Of a DNA stretch of 64,000 nt, positions 1 to 13,188 are shown piece after piece. The position numbers and the translations under genes are program-made. Source of the DNA: Sitta carolinensis (Eukaryota > Chordata > Aves > Passeriformes > Sittidae); the NCBI GenBank assembly GCA_032173965.1, contig JAVUNC010000019.1, forward strand, positions 17,786,234-17,850,233, in the 5' to 3' direction. How positions within the stretch are numbered: the stretch's first letter is position 1; each line of letters starts with the position of its first letter. The notes under the pieces were generated by a model. It did not search any database. It had not been told where the DNA came from and saw nothing but the letters and a program-made list of their open reading frames with translations.

Positions 1-1325
1 GTTCTAGCTTTTTGATATAAGCGGTCAGCAAACCAAACACAAAACCAGAGCAAAGCAAATATTTTCTTGTCATACATGCTTCCCAACCGTGACGGATGAA
101 CTGTTATTTTTGATGTGTGTTTGGATCCAAATTTTGGAGAGAAATGCCTCCTAGATATGTGCACTTAGCACCAAACCAGCTTGATATGAAGAATTCTTGT
201 TGGGGAGGGGGAAACAGAGGGAAAGTTGCACCACATGCTGCCCATGGTTCGTATTAAAGGAGCTGTTTCTTCAATTATTCATCTTCCAACTACCCTGCTG
301 ACTGCTTTAACAAAGCCATCCCAAGCATGGACTATGTCAGCCCATTCTCAGGGTAAGGTGTGCATGCTTCTATTCTACCCACCTGTATCTTGGATGTTAA
401 TCCAGGAATATTTATTGCCTCCATGTGAGACTCCAAAGTGGGCTTGGTGCAGGATAATGAAGAGAAGCTGTCTGCTGTGTTTGCCTGACAGGTGGGATTA
501 AGCCCAGGTCCTTGTTTGCAAGCAAGCCCAACAGCAACCTATGCATTGTGAAAAGACTCAATAAAACAAGTGGTAGAAAGTGGAAATCTCACTTGAAATC
601 CTTTTTCCTAGTGTTTCCATGGACACAGCAAATTCCCAGCCTAAACCTTTTAAGAATGAGAAGGTGCTGTTTGAATTGCACACCCTGCTCTGGTATTTAC
701 AGCTAAGCGGGAAAAACTAAATCTGTTCTATGTCCAATGGCATTTTTAACTTCCTTTGCTATTGGCACATTACTGCTTTGATGGCCAAATCCTCACCCAG
801 ATCCTGGGTCAAGGAGATCACGCCTGAGCCCCAGAGCTGCTGTGGTGCTGTGCTGGGGAGCTGTGTATGGAGCAGTCTGAAGGGGGACAGGGCATGCTCA
901 GTACACCTGCAGAGACATTGAATCATCTTGTCTTTTCTGTGCAGGAGGAGAAAGCTGGTGCTTGAGCTGTGCAACCTGTGAGTTGGTGCACGTGCAAGCA
1001 GTGCTGACGTTCTGGTGTCACTGAATTCTACTCACTTACCTTCAGGTATTTCCACAGTTGACCCAGTCCCCTGGTCCCTCTTTATCACCAACAGGAGTTA
1101 TAGGTAATAATTAAACACATGTGGCTTGTTTTAATTCTCTGTCTTGGAGGTAAAAGGTGAGTTAGAAGTTACTGTTCTCTGCTGTAATTGTGGGAGCACT
1201 GAGATAAACAGCTTGTAGATGCCTGGATTTGGGCTGAGGAATGCACCTTTTAGTGTGTGAGAAACTTACCTCTAGCAAAATGAAATGTGCCTTTTAAAAA
1301 AAAAAAAATGTATTTAACCTCTCCG
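1..1325. other. Non-coding stretch, nothing recognised
   Basis: No recognisable gene or repeat. Open frames are short and lack protein-like patterns. A 13-base A run at 1296-1308 lies just before the CR1 fragment that follows. A possible donor (GGTAAGG) near 350 follows about 80 open bases, but no matching acceptor was found. Confidence 0.6.
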
Positions 1326-1741
1326 GTTAGAGGGATGGAGCACCTCTCCTACAAAGAAAGGCTGAGGGAATTGGGTTTGTTCAGCCTGGAAAAGTCAGCT
1401 TAGGGGTGACCCGATTGCAGCCTTCCAGTACCTAAACAGAGCGTTCAAGAAAGATGGGAGGGGATGTTTTACAAGAGCCTGGAGTGACAGGAAAAGGGGG
1501 AATAGGTTCAAACTGAAAGAGAGAAGGTTTAGATTGGACATGAGGAAGAAGTTCTTTACTGTGAGGGTGGTGGCACGGGAAGAGTTTGCCCCATCCCTGC
1601 AAGTGTTCGAGGCCAGGCTGGATGGGGTTCTGAGCAACATGGTCTAGTGGGAGATGTCCCTGTCCATGGCAGGGGCGTTGGATCAAGGTGATCTTTAAGG
1701 TCCCTTCCAAGCCAGACCATTCCAGCATTCTATTCTATTGT
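1326..1741 (+). mobile_element. CR1 LINE, 5'-truncated 3' end
   Basis: This is the 3' end of an avian CR1 retrotransposon in plus orientation. It starts in the 'gagggatggagcacctctcc' region, which lies near the end of the reverse-transcriptase ORF. It then runs through the usual order: 'ttgttcagcctgga', 'ttgcagccttccagtacct', 'aagttctttactgtgagggt', 'ggtctagtgggagatgtccc' and 'gatctttaaggtcccttcca'. It ends in a short ATTCTATT-type tail repeat, the CR1 3' hallmark, instead of poly(A). Heavy 5' truncation is normal for CR1. Overlapping short frames on both strands are CR1 shadows and not genes. Divergence from what I recall of the consensus is moderate. The subfamily is not assigned. Confidence 0.95.
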
Positions 1742-4622
1742 CCTACTTTTCACTTCCCCACTGTACAGGCAGCAGTTTCTGTCCATAAAGCTGTAGTGCC
1801 AAACCCCCAAGTCATAGTTAAAACAAGCCCCAAGCTGAGCTGTGCTCAGTTCTGCCGTTGCTGCTTGACTCTCTCATGGTATTCCAAGTTTCTCCATCTT
1901 TGCTTGCCCAGCCCAAGCCTGACTCCTAAATGCATACTTCCAAACCTTTCTTGACAGGTAGCTTGTGAGGAAATCCTTTGCTTTTCTTGGTTCTTCTCTT
2001 TGGGGTCAGGATTAAAAGCATGAGAGGGCAGAATTCATGTTCAAACTTGGATGTTTATTCTTTCTTTCTCAGTTACAGCCTCACTGACCATGAGTGCTTC
2101 TCACAGTAAGACTATGCCCTAAACCCTCCATCTTGTTACATATATATTGTTTTAACCAGCCACCTTAAATTCTGAATCTCTCACCCTGTGATCTAACACA
2201 CTTCTATTCAATACACACTCACAGACTCAGTGCTATCACTCACTTTTGGAATCCTTGCCCAGGGCTCAGGTCAAATGCAGTGTATCTTTGTGGATCATTC
2301 TCTGTCAGCACAGAAAGCCTGAAATGCTGTGTCCAGGGTTCCAACAGCAGCTGTGGGTTTAACATCCTGGCTTCAGGGTAGCTTTGCTCCAGGAGGGCAG
2401 GGGCACTTTAACCCATTCCTGTGCAGCAGAAGGTGGGTGTGTGCTGCCAGCATTGCCTCCAGAGGAGCCGTCTGTCCTACACCTCTAGGATTGGTCTCCT
2501 CCACTCCCTGCTGGGTAAGACTTGCAAAAACCAATCAAACAGAAAAACCCACTGTTCTCCCAGTACAGTGCTTGGGATCAGCATAGACAGGTGAATAATG
2601 TTGACCAAGGGATTAAATTTGGTTCAAATGCAGCACCAGTCATTTCCTTCCACCCTCCTGCTGCTGTGATAGCTCAGCCTGGTCTTTCAGCCCAGGGCAG
2701 GGTTCTACCTGACTGTATCTGCAGAAAATACCATGTTTCATAGGCAAGCAGCACTATTCCTCTCTGTAGAATTCCATTTCTACGTTTAGAAAAACAAAAT
2801 ACAGTTTTTCCATTCTGGGTTCAAGTCTTAGCATGTTTTTGAATCTGCAGTTGAAGTGCTCTTTGAACAAAACCGAGTTATTGCAATGAACCACAGATTT
2901 TCTGGAATTCTTGCACTCTGTAAGGTTGGGACAAAGTGGTAAATAATCTTGGCTAAAAGTACTGGGTAGATGGAAGAGATGTTGAGACTTTTAGTGCTTT
3001 TAAATCACTATATTTTTGGAAATCTGAGGTGTGTAACCTAGGTTTTACCATCTCAGGACTTTTGGCTTTTTAATTTATACAAAACACTTGGAACACATGA
3101 AGAGGAGTATAAGTACAGATGAATTCCTCTGGAAAACTTAGTATTATCGAATGCAAAATTTAAGATTTCTTGTTTAAAGCAAAGATCATTTGAAATTCAA
3201 CACTTTAGGCTGATGAGGAATGACGTACTTTGTTTTACTTTGTGTGTAAACCCCGAAGTTTGCATTTGACACAACCAAGCTGGCTTCTTTTTCCCCTGGT
3301 CACCCAATGGAAGAGGGCCCTGTTTCTTCACAGCCTGAGTTACAACTGCTGTGGAAGAAATGCTGCATTGTGTTGTCTGTCAGAGAGGCTGTGCAGGGCA
3401 CTGAGGAATGAGATATACTGGGTAACGTGCCCTGCTTCCTACAGGGTCTCCCACATCAGAGTCTCTGTAGTGACAGCACAGGATTTTGGATTTACAGCTT
3501 GGTGGGAGTTAATAGGAATTCTGATTTCTGCAGCCTTTATAAGAACTGGAGTTGCATCATCAGGTTAAGATTGGCACTTTAAAAGTTATACATCCAAGTT
3601 ATTTAAAAAATGGTATATTAATATACCAATACATGAGTTTACATGCATAAATATGCTCTCACACAGGGCAAAGATCAGAATTCACTTCTGAATTGCCTTA
3701 CTACTCTACATGGCTCAGCAGATCAGCAGCTCTTGATGAATCAAGTTAAAAAAGAAATAAATACAAGTTTTGGAACAACCTTCTTGAGTAAGGGAAGGAT
3801 TGAAAAGAAAAAATTGTCATTAAAACTTTAAAAAATTAAAACCCACCCAAAAAACCCACTACAAAGAAACCTTTTTGTTAAAGATTTAGAGAAATCATTA
3901 ACTCTGTCCCTTTTTTCCGGCTTCCCCTCAAAAATTGAAACACTAATTGTCAGTGTTCTCCTCAAAGGTTTGCAGAAGTTCAGGCCATGTCAGGCTTGCT
4001 GATGAAGCTTTTTCTGTTCATTCAAGTACAAAAACGATTAGAAGGAAATTTTGCATTTCAGTTGTATCCAGCAACTCCCGTTACACAGCTTTATTACTTT
4101 ATTGTGATTTCACCACAGAGCAAAATCAGTGCACTCAGCCCTTGACCAGCTGACAGGAGTAAACAGCTTGGGTTCTTTGTACCAGGGAGGGCATTGTTTT
4201 AGCCACATTTTTCTGGAAAAATATAGCTGCATTTAAGTGCTGCCTTCACATCCAGGTGGGAAGTCGTCCCAATGTTCTGTGGACCATCCTTGGGATTTGA
4301 GTGGCTCGTGGGGGATTTTCAGAGGAGGTCTGGAAGGGAGGAGGAGCTGATTCTGTTTCTGCAGGTTCTTAGCATTGCTCCTCTGCTTAATTGTGTGCTC
4401 CAGTGGGAGGAGTGTTTGCTGCTCTGCATCTGCTTCACCTCTCTTTCCAACCCTAGATGTCCTTATTCCTGGTGTGCTCAGGAACTCTTGGCTGCTGAGT
4501 TTGGATTTTTCTCCCTCACTGTTCTGAAAGAGAGTGAAAAGATGTGTCTGTCTGTGCAAATAAGGCAGGGGCTTTCTCTTGCATGTTTCCCACCTCTGCT
4601 GTGAGTTATGTTAAGATTTCTG
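1742..4622. other. Non-coding stretch, nothing recognised
   Basis: AT-moderate single-copy-looking DNA. A 112-codon frame at 3230-3568 has ordinary random composition and no recognisable domain. Nothing else stands out. Confidence 0.55.
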
Positions 4623-4667
4623 CTTCCCTTTCTCTTCTTCTTCCCTTTCTCTTCTTCTTCCTCCTTT
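4623..4667. repeat. Pyrimidine tract with internal duplication
   Basis: A 45-nt run of only C and T. It contains two near-identical copies of a CTTCCCTTTCTCTTCTT-like block in tandem. It sits immediately before a possible splice acceptor (see the candidate exon at 4680) and would be an unusually long polypyrimidine tract if that acceptor is used. Confidence 0.7.
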
Positions 4668-4679
4668 GGTGCAATGCAG

Positions 4680-4754
4680 CAAGAGATCCAGGAGTTTGAG
4701 GTACCATCTGAAGTAAAATTGAACTTATATGAAAGGTTATCCTGCAATATTTAA
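4680..4754 (+). other. Candidate terminal exon (weak)
   Basis: A 45-nt pyrimidine tract followed by 'tgcaatgcag' gives a good-looking splice acceptor. After it a frame of 24 codons stays open to a TAA stop. The peptide begins QEIQEFE and is rich in charged residues. No protein family is recognised, no upstream exon was found and no AATAAA follows closely. It could be a real small exon, a lncRNA exon, or a microsatellite imitating an acceptor. I favour the last. Confidence 0.15.
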
Positions 4755-7700
4755 ATATATCTGAGTTAATCTGTGTGGTTTAATTTTACAGGCAGAGATG
4801 TCATTTTTTCAACTTTATTTGCTGTGTGTCAGAGCAGCCTTTGACTGCTTTGCATGCAAGTCAGTAGCTCTGGCAAAGCCTTGGGGTGCTTTGTGGTGTT
4901 TGATGTCAACTTATTTCCTCATCGTGGGCAAAACTCAGCTTGAGCTGTCTCCAGCTGTTACAACTTTGCCCTTGTGTGTGTTGGAGACTGGGGGATAGGG
5001 AGATAGAACCCTGCAGCTCATTGCTTGTGATCTTTGGACCTTCTGAGCCATATCCTGGTACAAAATCCAACTTCTGCAGTTACATTTTGGCTCAGGTACC
5101 ACAGGAACTTGCACTAATTAATAGTTTGGTAGCTTGGATTTGTCTGTTGTGCACCTGTTGTGCAATTTTAGGTGAGCCAAATAGCTCTAAATTTAAAGGT
5201 GTACTCAAGGACACATATAAAAATATTGCAGTTACTAAGGAGAAATAATGCAAACCTGTGTTTTATGTTTCATTTTGAACATAATCTCTCTCAGCAACAC
5301 TTCTGCCAGGAGCCTCCACACAAGCAGAGAACTTCAGTTCTGTTATTGGATTTATTTTTAGCTGCTCCAATCTCCAGTGCACGAGCATCCCTTCAGTTGC
5401 CAAATACAGGGATTGATCCAAAGCTCACAAGAATTAACAGGAAGCATTTCTGTGAACTTCAATGAAATTCATGTCAGACTTGTTTTTCAGGAAGGCTGGT
5501 TTGTTTTTCTTGTCGTCCCAAAATGAAACAGGTGACTGTTGCAGGCAGCAGTGACAGTTCTGGAGGCACACATTCTCTGTTGGCTGATTCACCTGCCAGC
5601 TGGGAGGTGGTTCTGCCAAATTTGATATACCTGCAGCGTTTGCTTTTGACATCTTTTTGTATATGGAAAGTAGGGATTTCCCTGTCACAGGTCAGAAGAG
5701 GATCACAAATTGACCCTATTTTATGTGCTTTTAAAGGGACAAAATTACTGGTGTGCAAGTTTTTCTATCAACAGAGTAACATTGCTTATTTCATCTTATT
5801 TACTGTGAGCAGGATAAGCAGGGTTGTAAAAAACTGTACTTTTAAAACTGTTTCAGTAGACCACAAACCAGCAAGTCTTTGACTTCAATATGATTTTTCA
5901 GTAGAAAAATTGTGGATAGTGGTTTTGGACAAGGAATCCCAGTAATAGCATTTCCTATGATGAATATTCCACCTCTTAAATTGAGTACTCCTCATGCCTT
6001 TGCATGTCAGCAGGGAAAGGAACCAGGTTATGATGTGAATGAAGTTCACAGAGAGGTTAATTACCTTATAATTAGCACTGGCTGGGAGATAAGCAAATCA
6101 GCACTCAAATATGCAAAGTAGAGTGGAAAAATGCCTGTCAGATTTTCGGGTTGCTATTAGGAGGGTTTATTCCTTTAGTTTTTTGATGAGGAACAGCTGT
6201 GCCTTGGCCTGGGGTAATCAGAGACAGTAGACAAGCTGGTAGGGTCATTGCTCCTTTGAAACGCTCAAGTTTATGGGGTGTCAGAGCAAGGGGGGGTCAT
6301 GAACCCACTGGGCTGACTTGGAACAATGGGGGAGTCTCCAAGGGCTGCACCATCAGCTGCTTGAGAGCAGCCCAGCCCAGCACTGCACAGAAATCCATTT
6401 GTTCCAGATGGGCATTCACCCCCAATGCTTAATCCTTCGATCTGCCACATTTCTATCAGCACAAACATTTGAGTTGAATTTCTTTGGGTATCTTGTAGGG
6501 CTGTTGGTCCTACAATCAACCCAAATGAAGTGTTTCTGTAAGGGAGAGATTTTAAAAGGTGGTCACATTGGACCACAACCTCTTTGTTAGAAATTGCAAA
6601 CTTTCAAATTGCAAAGACTGCTGCTTTTGTGCAGGCTGTGTTTTAAAAAATATTTTTTTCTCTTTTCTGAAATTGGAAATCATGTTGAAAAAGATAATTT
6701 CTATTTTAATTGATGTATGAAGGCTAAGTGGTTTTGTCTTTGATTTTTCCACTTGTGTGGTATGAATTCAGTAAAACTTGTTTGGAATGACTCCAGACAA
6801 AGGCCTCGTCCATGGACACCTTTTGGACACATCTGGACAGAGCAGTCCTTTCTTTCATGCAAAATGGGGCATTTGGGAAGAGACATCTGTAGCAGCTGAG
6901 TAAAGGTTTGCCAGGTCTTCTCCAAAATCATCTGTTGTAGCCTTTAGTACCATATCAAAAGCTGAATTTTATGTACACCATCTTAGAGTCCTGTTCTGAT
7001 AATGGAAATCTGAATTAGAGCCTGTTTACCTTAAAAGCAGATTTATTTTTTTCTTGTGTGCGTATTATGTGTAATTATTTTTCTAATTAGCTGTGGGAAT
7101 TTGTGTTCTTAAAAGAAAAATATAGAAAGCACTGAAATCATCCCAACTATTGTTACCAATGATTTAGGATAATATGGTAATTGAAACATCAATTTTGTCT
7201 CCTATAACTAGTAGGGAAGTTTGCTTATTATTTCTTTTCTGCAGAGCTTCTAGTTTGTGCAACCTCTGTCAATGGAGCTGTGCTAATTTATGTCAGCTGG
7301 TCCAATATTTTTGCTTATGATTTCTGCCTTGGCAGAACACATATATAATATTGTTTTTCCCAGAAGGTTGGCTGAATACTCTAAAAGTCATTATTGACTA
7401 ATACTGGGGCTAGCCAAGTAGGACTAGGATTTCTTTCAGTAGTGGAAACATCGATCATTAGGGTGAAACAGACTGCATTTGCTGAAAGAAAAGCTACTGC
7501 TGTTTATTTGTAGGGCATAAACATCCCATGGGTCTGTTCAGAGTTATAACAGTGCAAATCCATTAGAGCTGAGTGGAGAATCAAGCACGTGATTTTTCAA
7601 CAAGTGATATTCACCTGTTTGCTTAAATGATGCCAGGTGGAGAGAACCAACTTTTATAACAAATTTAAACTCCTCGTAAACAGAACTTTAAGTTCCCCTC

Positions 7701-7973
7701 TTCTTTGACTTTGTCCCCCAGGCTTTGAGAACAACAGGGACACCTGTACCTTTGTGGTGAGGCAAAAGAGCAGGTGAAGAAAAAATCATTTTTCTTTATT
7801 CACACTGTATTGAACAGACCACAGATCATGTGAGGAGGGAATTAAGTTGCACTCAGTCTTGAAAAGTTGACACTTTTTAAAACAAGGAACTCAAAGCCTG
7901 GCCTTGTTTTGCCAACAAGTGGCCTTGACTTCAGTTGCCGAATTGTCCTCTGAGCATTGCTGGTTTGCACCAG
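4755..7973. other. Non-coding stretch, nothing recognised
   Basis: No gene or interspersed repeat is recognised. The longest frame (119 codons, 5523-5882, plus) has no protein-like features. The DNA is AT-rich from about 6.6 to 7.7 kb. Confidence 0.55.
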
Positions 7974-8142
7974 TTTGATCACATCATGCACAAGCTGGAG
8001 GGGATTTGGTCCCAGTCAGATAAAGCAGGATCTGCAGCAAATAAGAACCCTGGAAGCAGCAAGATCTGCTGTGATGTGGATGGTGATGGTGGAAGAGAAA
8101 TGCATATAGAGTGGAGAAAAGTCCCAGAAGCAGCTGTGCCAG
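7974..8142 (+). other. Candidate internal exon (weak to moderate)
   Basis: A 169-nt open stretch lies between a modest acceptor ('gctggtttgcaccag') and a strong donor (CCAG/GTAAGGA). The frame gives 56 codons plus one base. It has protein-like composition, including an acidic-glycine run (CDVDGDGGRE) followed by HIEWRKVPEAA. The surrounding frame opens at 7935, so the 5' boundary is uncertain. I do not recognise the product. A pseudogene fragment, a lncRNA exon or chance are the alternatives. It does not join in phase with the other candidate exons in the window. Confidence 0.25.
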
Positions 8143-9649
8143 GTAAGGAAAATCTCAGTCCTAAATCCATCTGAAGGTACAGAGAAGCAAGGGAAAGTGA
8201 TTGAGAGATCCTTACCCTGTTGATTAAATATTTCAGAACAGCATCTGGCTGCAGTCTGTATCAGTATTCTGGTTTTGCAGTGGGTAAATCTGCCTTATAG
8301 TGCCAGATAGCAGCACACAGGAAGGTCCTCAACTTTGGTTTGGGTGAAGTGAAGTTTCTGTAAAAATAATTGAGAAGAAAGAATGCAGAAAGACTCCTTC
8401 CTGGCTATGACAGGAACATGTCCAACCATTTCCAGGTCTGCAGAAGTCTGACAGGATTAAATGTTAGAGTCCTAAAAAGACAGCAAGCTGTTTCAGTACA
8501 TCTTAGTTCCAGGTTTATGAACAGAGGGCTGTGGTTCCAAGGTAAACTCACACATTTCTTACAGATGTGCAGACAGGTAGTTAAAATCTCCAGAAATTGC
8601 ACACAGCGAGGTTTGGGTTAAGCCATGTTTTACCAGCCTTTTAAGTTAATATTTGAGCATTTCACCTTTGCAGTCTGTTTGGCAATCAAATAGAAAATCC
8701 AAATGCAAGAATCCATGGGGAAGGTCACCCACTCATGCTCAGGAAAGCTCTCCAGTTATGATCTCCTTCCTGCAGAATCCTGGGTTTGGCAGATTTCATG
8801 TGGTCAGAGCTCTACCATTTTTCCATGTGCTCTCATTCTTTTAATCTGCATTTTTTAATGAATTCTTAAATACTGGATACTCTTCTTTTACTCCTTCTGT
8901 AACCTGGCCAGTGTCTTTAGATGACAAAGTGTAACTCAGTCCAGTGTAAGCAGTGAACATGCTCAGCTGGATTTTTGGGGGGCTTACCTATGCAGTGAAA
9001 GGAAGTGGAACAGAGCTGGATACCTCAGAGATCACTCCTTGTTAGACTTAGAGGTTTCAAGCTGCTCCTGACGAACTGGGCTATTCCACAGGGAAAATTT
9101 AGTGTTGGTGCAAACGGCAAATCCTTCTCCAACACTCTCATCTGAAAATCTCTTGTGCTTTGGTACTGTGGGTAATAAAGTACATTTGACCACCTTTGAA
9201 TGCTTCAGATCAAACTGCTTAGACATTGTTCATTCTCCTTGCTGCCTCTTGGTGGCAAGATACCAGTGACATACCTTTACATGGCAGATGGGTTTGTCTA
9301 GAAGACTCTGCCTTGCTTCTGTTTAGGTTTCTCCTACCCTAGCTTTCCATAATAAATGTCTTGCTATAAATTCTTGGCTGACCAAAGGAGTTTGGCTAAT
9401 CCTGACTTCTGGATGCTTATCAAAACCAAAGCTTGAATTTCATCCACCGTGAATCCTAGTCTATTTTTAATGCTGCTGTTTGGAAGCATGGCTCCATGTG
9501 CTCTTAATAAAATAGTGGAAACAACATGCAGCAACTTTGTAAACAAACTTAAAAACTATTATTTTATTTTTTTTAGAGAGCCAACTTATTTGTAAATAAT
9601 CTACACCAGATGTTGCCCATGACATAAATTCCCTCTATTAATATCTTTT
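8143..9649. other. Non-coding stretch, nothing recognised
   Basis: No gene or repeat recognised. The frames are short and overlap on both strands. Confidence 0.55.
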
Positions 9650-9710
9650 TATGTGGCCTTGGACAGATCACAAGTCTGGGCCTTGGTTCCCCAGCCAAGA
9701 AAAGGTGTGG
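9650..9710 (+). repeat. MIR-like SINE remnant (tentative)
   Basis: The segment 'tggccttggacagatcacaa' followed by 'gggccttggttcccc' has the order and wording of the MIR SINE core and 3' part (gtgaccttgggcaagtcact ... cctcagtttcc). MIR is ancient, and scarce but present in birds. Only about 60 bases are recognisable, so chance similarity is possible. Confidence 0.35.
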
Positions 9711-12700
9711 TAGCTTCTGAGTTCACGAATGCTTCAGGAATAAGGGTTATTTAAATAACTAATAGACAACATTTATTCTTACACCATAGCAATGAGTACT
9801 GGAGCTAGAAGGAATTGAAAGCATATTTCCAATACTTGTAAAAATTTGGTAGGACTTGTAGTGAAGGCACAGCACGACAATCCAGTCTGTATGCTTATAT
9901 ATTCAGGTTTTTATTTTGGATAATGCTGCTTGTAGCTGTGTTGAAGTCACTGGCCAAATTGTTAGGGCAGAGCTGGCCTACTTATGCTTTCAAGTTGGCT
10001 TTTCTAGAAATAAAATTTAAGTACACCTGTTTGGAATGTAATTTTTACTTGAGGCCAAGATTTTCTGGAGCTGGAGCCTGCTGATGGGTAAGATGTACAG
10101 GGAGACTTGGATATCCTCCCTAGGATATGCTGCTGGCTGCCAGATCCCACTCCATGGTGTGTGCACCACCAGTACAGATGTGCCCTTAGTGCTTTCAGTC
10201 TGAATTTCAGGCTTTTGGGGCAGACCCAGAGCTGAATTTTCTGACTTGTGTGCCTGTTGAAGCAAATAAAGAAAGTGGCCTGCATTTCCTAAAGTGTTCA
10301 GTCCTATTCACCAGTCCAAAAACACAGCAGAAGTTCACTTCCCATCTGGGAGAGCTTGAGGGGGGTTTTCCCTCCCCTCCCAAAATTGAATTCTTGTATT
10401 GCAGGCACTTTTTTTGGTGTCTAAGTAGGAACTGTTGTTTCAGGTACCTTTGTGCAGTGGTGACATTGAGAGGCGAGAGTGGAAAGGAAATATATAATTT
10501 TGTAGTCACAAACTGAATCAAATGGAACCAGGTTTTGTGGGATCTCTGCTGCCCCTCCAGAAATGTGGGTTGACTTGTGTCCTGTTTTCTTGCTGAGCTT
10601 TAGATTTGGCCTCTCCCAAATGACAAACTTCCCAAATGCTTACAGCAAGTTCTGCTCCAGCCTCGAATGGGATCTGTAAGGCCTGAAGTGAGATATCAGC
10701 AAAATATAAGTCCTGTATCAATGCCTTTTTTTAGTGCAAGTGTCAGTATTTCCTCTTCCTTCACAACAGTTGTCCTGCTTTGTTGCTGAGCATAAAGAGC
10801 TTCTCTGTTTTCTTTGTACTAGTGAAAGTATCAAACCCTTATTCTAGTCTCTTTCTGGTGCTGGTTTGGCTTTGATTTCAGATTAGTTTGGTCTTGTTGA
10901 CTTTTCCAACACCAAATGCAAGGCAAACCAAAGGAGAAAAAGCCAGATGTGTGGATCACCTGTAATACAAAACTTCCCAGCCCAGAAATCAGCAGGAAAA
11001 ATATCTCTGCTGGAGCAGCAGCTGAGCTGCTCCCCTCCAGCATCCCTCAAGGAGAGAGAAAAGAGCTCTGGCTGTCAGGCACAGTTCAAACCCTCCTGTG
11101 TTTCCCTTTGTCCCCACACCAAGCAGCAGTGTGGGCTGTGGCTGCACACCTGCAGCTGGGTTCCAATTCCCCCTTTCTTGTTATTCCTGCCAAAAAGTAG
11201 ATCTTGACAATAAATTTGGAAGAAGCTGGCATGGTTCAGAAAACAAGAGCAGTGTCTTATTTCTCCTTTGTTATTTCCACATCTGAAGGTCAGTGGGAAG
11301 AGGAAGCCAAATTGAGGAGTGGGTGGAAATGGACTGGGTAAGATTTAGCAGCAGGTGTGTAGGGGCAGGGCAGATGCAATTCAATTTCTGAGGACTTTTT
11401 ATGCCTGAACTAAGCATTCTTTTTAATAAGGAGGACATTTTCCCTCATAATATGGTCTGTGACTATTTTCTCCCTTTCAAACAAGTGCAGTTTATTGAGA
11501 AGCTTCCATGATCCTCTTTGTTTTTCATTGTTAACGTGAAACAGGAGTGTCAGTGAGGGCAGCTCCATCTCCACCATCAAAGCTGCTGGCAGAGGGCTCA
11601 GCTGCCAAAGGATGTATCTCCCTTCCCCTCTGGTGTCCCTGTTTGCTAAATCCTCATTACTGAGCAAATCCAGCCAAGCTTCCTGCACTATTCCTTTACC
11701 TTCTTGCATGATCATGCCATTTTTATTTGTATCACAGCTCCACCCCTCAAACAAGGGCTCTTGCTTCTCTGCTCCCTGAAAGGATCAGCTCTGCCCTTTT
11801 ATTTGTAGTGTTTGCAAGATACCTTAGAATAAATTTTGTCCAAAGCCTGCTGGATTCAGTGAGTCTTTGGCTCATGTTCTGAATTTAGTTTCCCCCTTTA
11901 CCACTCTCCTATCTGCCCACATTCTATGGATCATTATGTCCTGACCATTTCTGCAGTATCTCCTTCCCAAAACACATTACTTGTGGTTGAACATACACAG
12001 TAGGTTCCAGGAGTCATATAAAAAAAAAATCAATAAACCCCCTACTAATGGGATTCTCTATTAAACTACATTCAGTTATTGTGTGAACAGGGTAAAGTTC
12101 TGAACACCAGATTGATGCCTGCCATCATAAGATGGTTGCCACTGGCACAGGTTTGTATCCTCTTGGATATAAACTAACAAGTGAGAATTGTCTCTGTTTT
12201 GCAAACCTGCAGTGGCCCTGGTTATTACTGTGAAGCAACTGCACCCTGTAATTATTTTCAGAAGCAAGCCCCTTTTGCACTTGTTGTATCTGTGGTGCTT
12301 CAGCCTGAAGTAAAAGTTGGGTTCAGACCAATTCTGTGGGTGAAGTGGTCTGGACTGAACCTTTTTTCCCCTCTTTGTTGTGTGTACAGCCATATCTAGC
12401 ACTGGAGGGACTGGGTTGGCTCTCACTGGACTCCTTCCCCTGGGTCAGAAACACGTGGTGATCCTGATTTTAGAACAGGGGCTCAGCTTGTGCCTCAGGC
12501 TGCTTTCAGGAAGGGTCATAGGGAGAAATGTGAAATCAGTGAAGGTCTGCATTAGCAACCATCCAGCAATTCAGCACACAAGTGCTCTTGTTTGAGTCAG
12601 CTGCAGTTACAGCCCAGCTCAGGGAGGAGAAGAATGAGCTGGCTTATCCCATGCACTGACCCCTTCCTTGGGGAGGGAAGTGTTCACCAAGTATTAACAT

Positions 12701-13188
12701 ACATGTGTAATTTGAATTATTTTTCAGTGTAATTTGCAGACTTTGCCACACTTCATATCTCAGCATTTTCAGGAAATCCAGCCTTTTATTCCAAAGTAAA
12801 AATGTAGAAAAAACTTCCCCCTTGCCCTCACATATTTCCACCACCAGCCTCCATCTCAGTTTGGGCAAACAAAATCATTCAGGTAAAACTTTCCCAAATG
12901 AGCTTTGTGACTTGGGGGAAAAAATGTAATTACTATGTTCAAGGAAAATAGACATTTTCCTCTAATTAAAAATCCAATTTTCCATGGGGTGAGGGAAAAG
13001 TGAAGTTCAGCATCTCTAGTCATGCACTTGAAGTGTGTGGGGAAAATTGCACAGAAGGCAAATGTGTGAATGAGCAAGCAGAGACAGATAGATTGGATTT
13101 TTTATATTGCACATGCAGGAGCTGCTTTCTGCTTTTTAACATCCATTAGAGATGGTATATTTGGCTTTTTCCTCCTTTTATTGTGGAA
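9711..13188. other. Non-coding stretch, nothing firm
   Basis: Single-copy-looking DNA. The plus frame at 10916-11200 (94 codons) and the minus frames near 11.4-11.75 kb and 12.1-12.4 kb (114-116 codons) lack recognisable domains and convincing splice pairs. No interspersed repeat recognised. Confidence 0.5.

Noticed and set aside
226..351. Possible exon ending at a GGTAAGG donor
   Set aside because: One frame reads like protein near the donor, but an in-frame stop lies shortly upstream and no acceptor with a pyrimidine tract follows it.
945..977. 33-nt segment between 'tcttttctgtgcag' and GTGAGT
   Set aside because: Both sites look good but the segment is very short for an exon and has no supporting neighbours.
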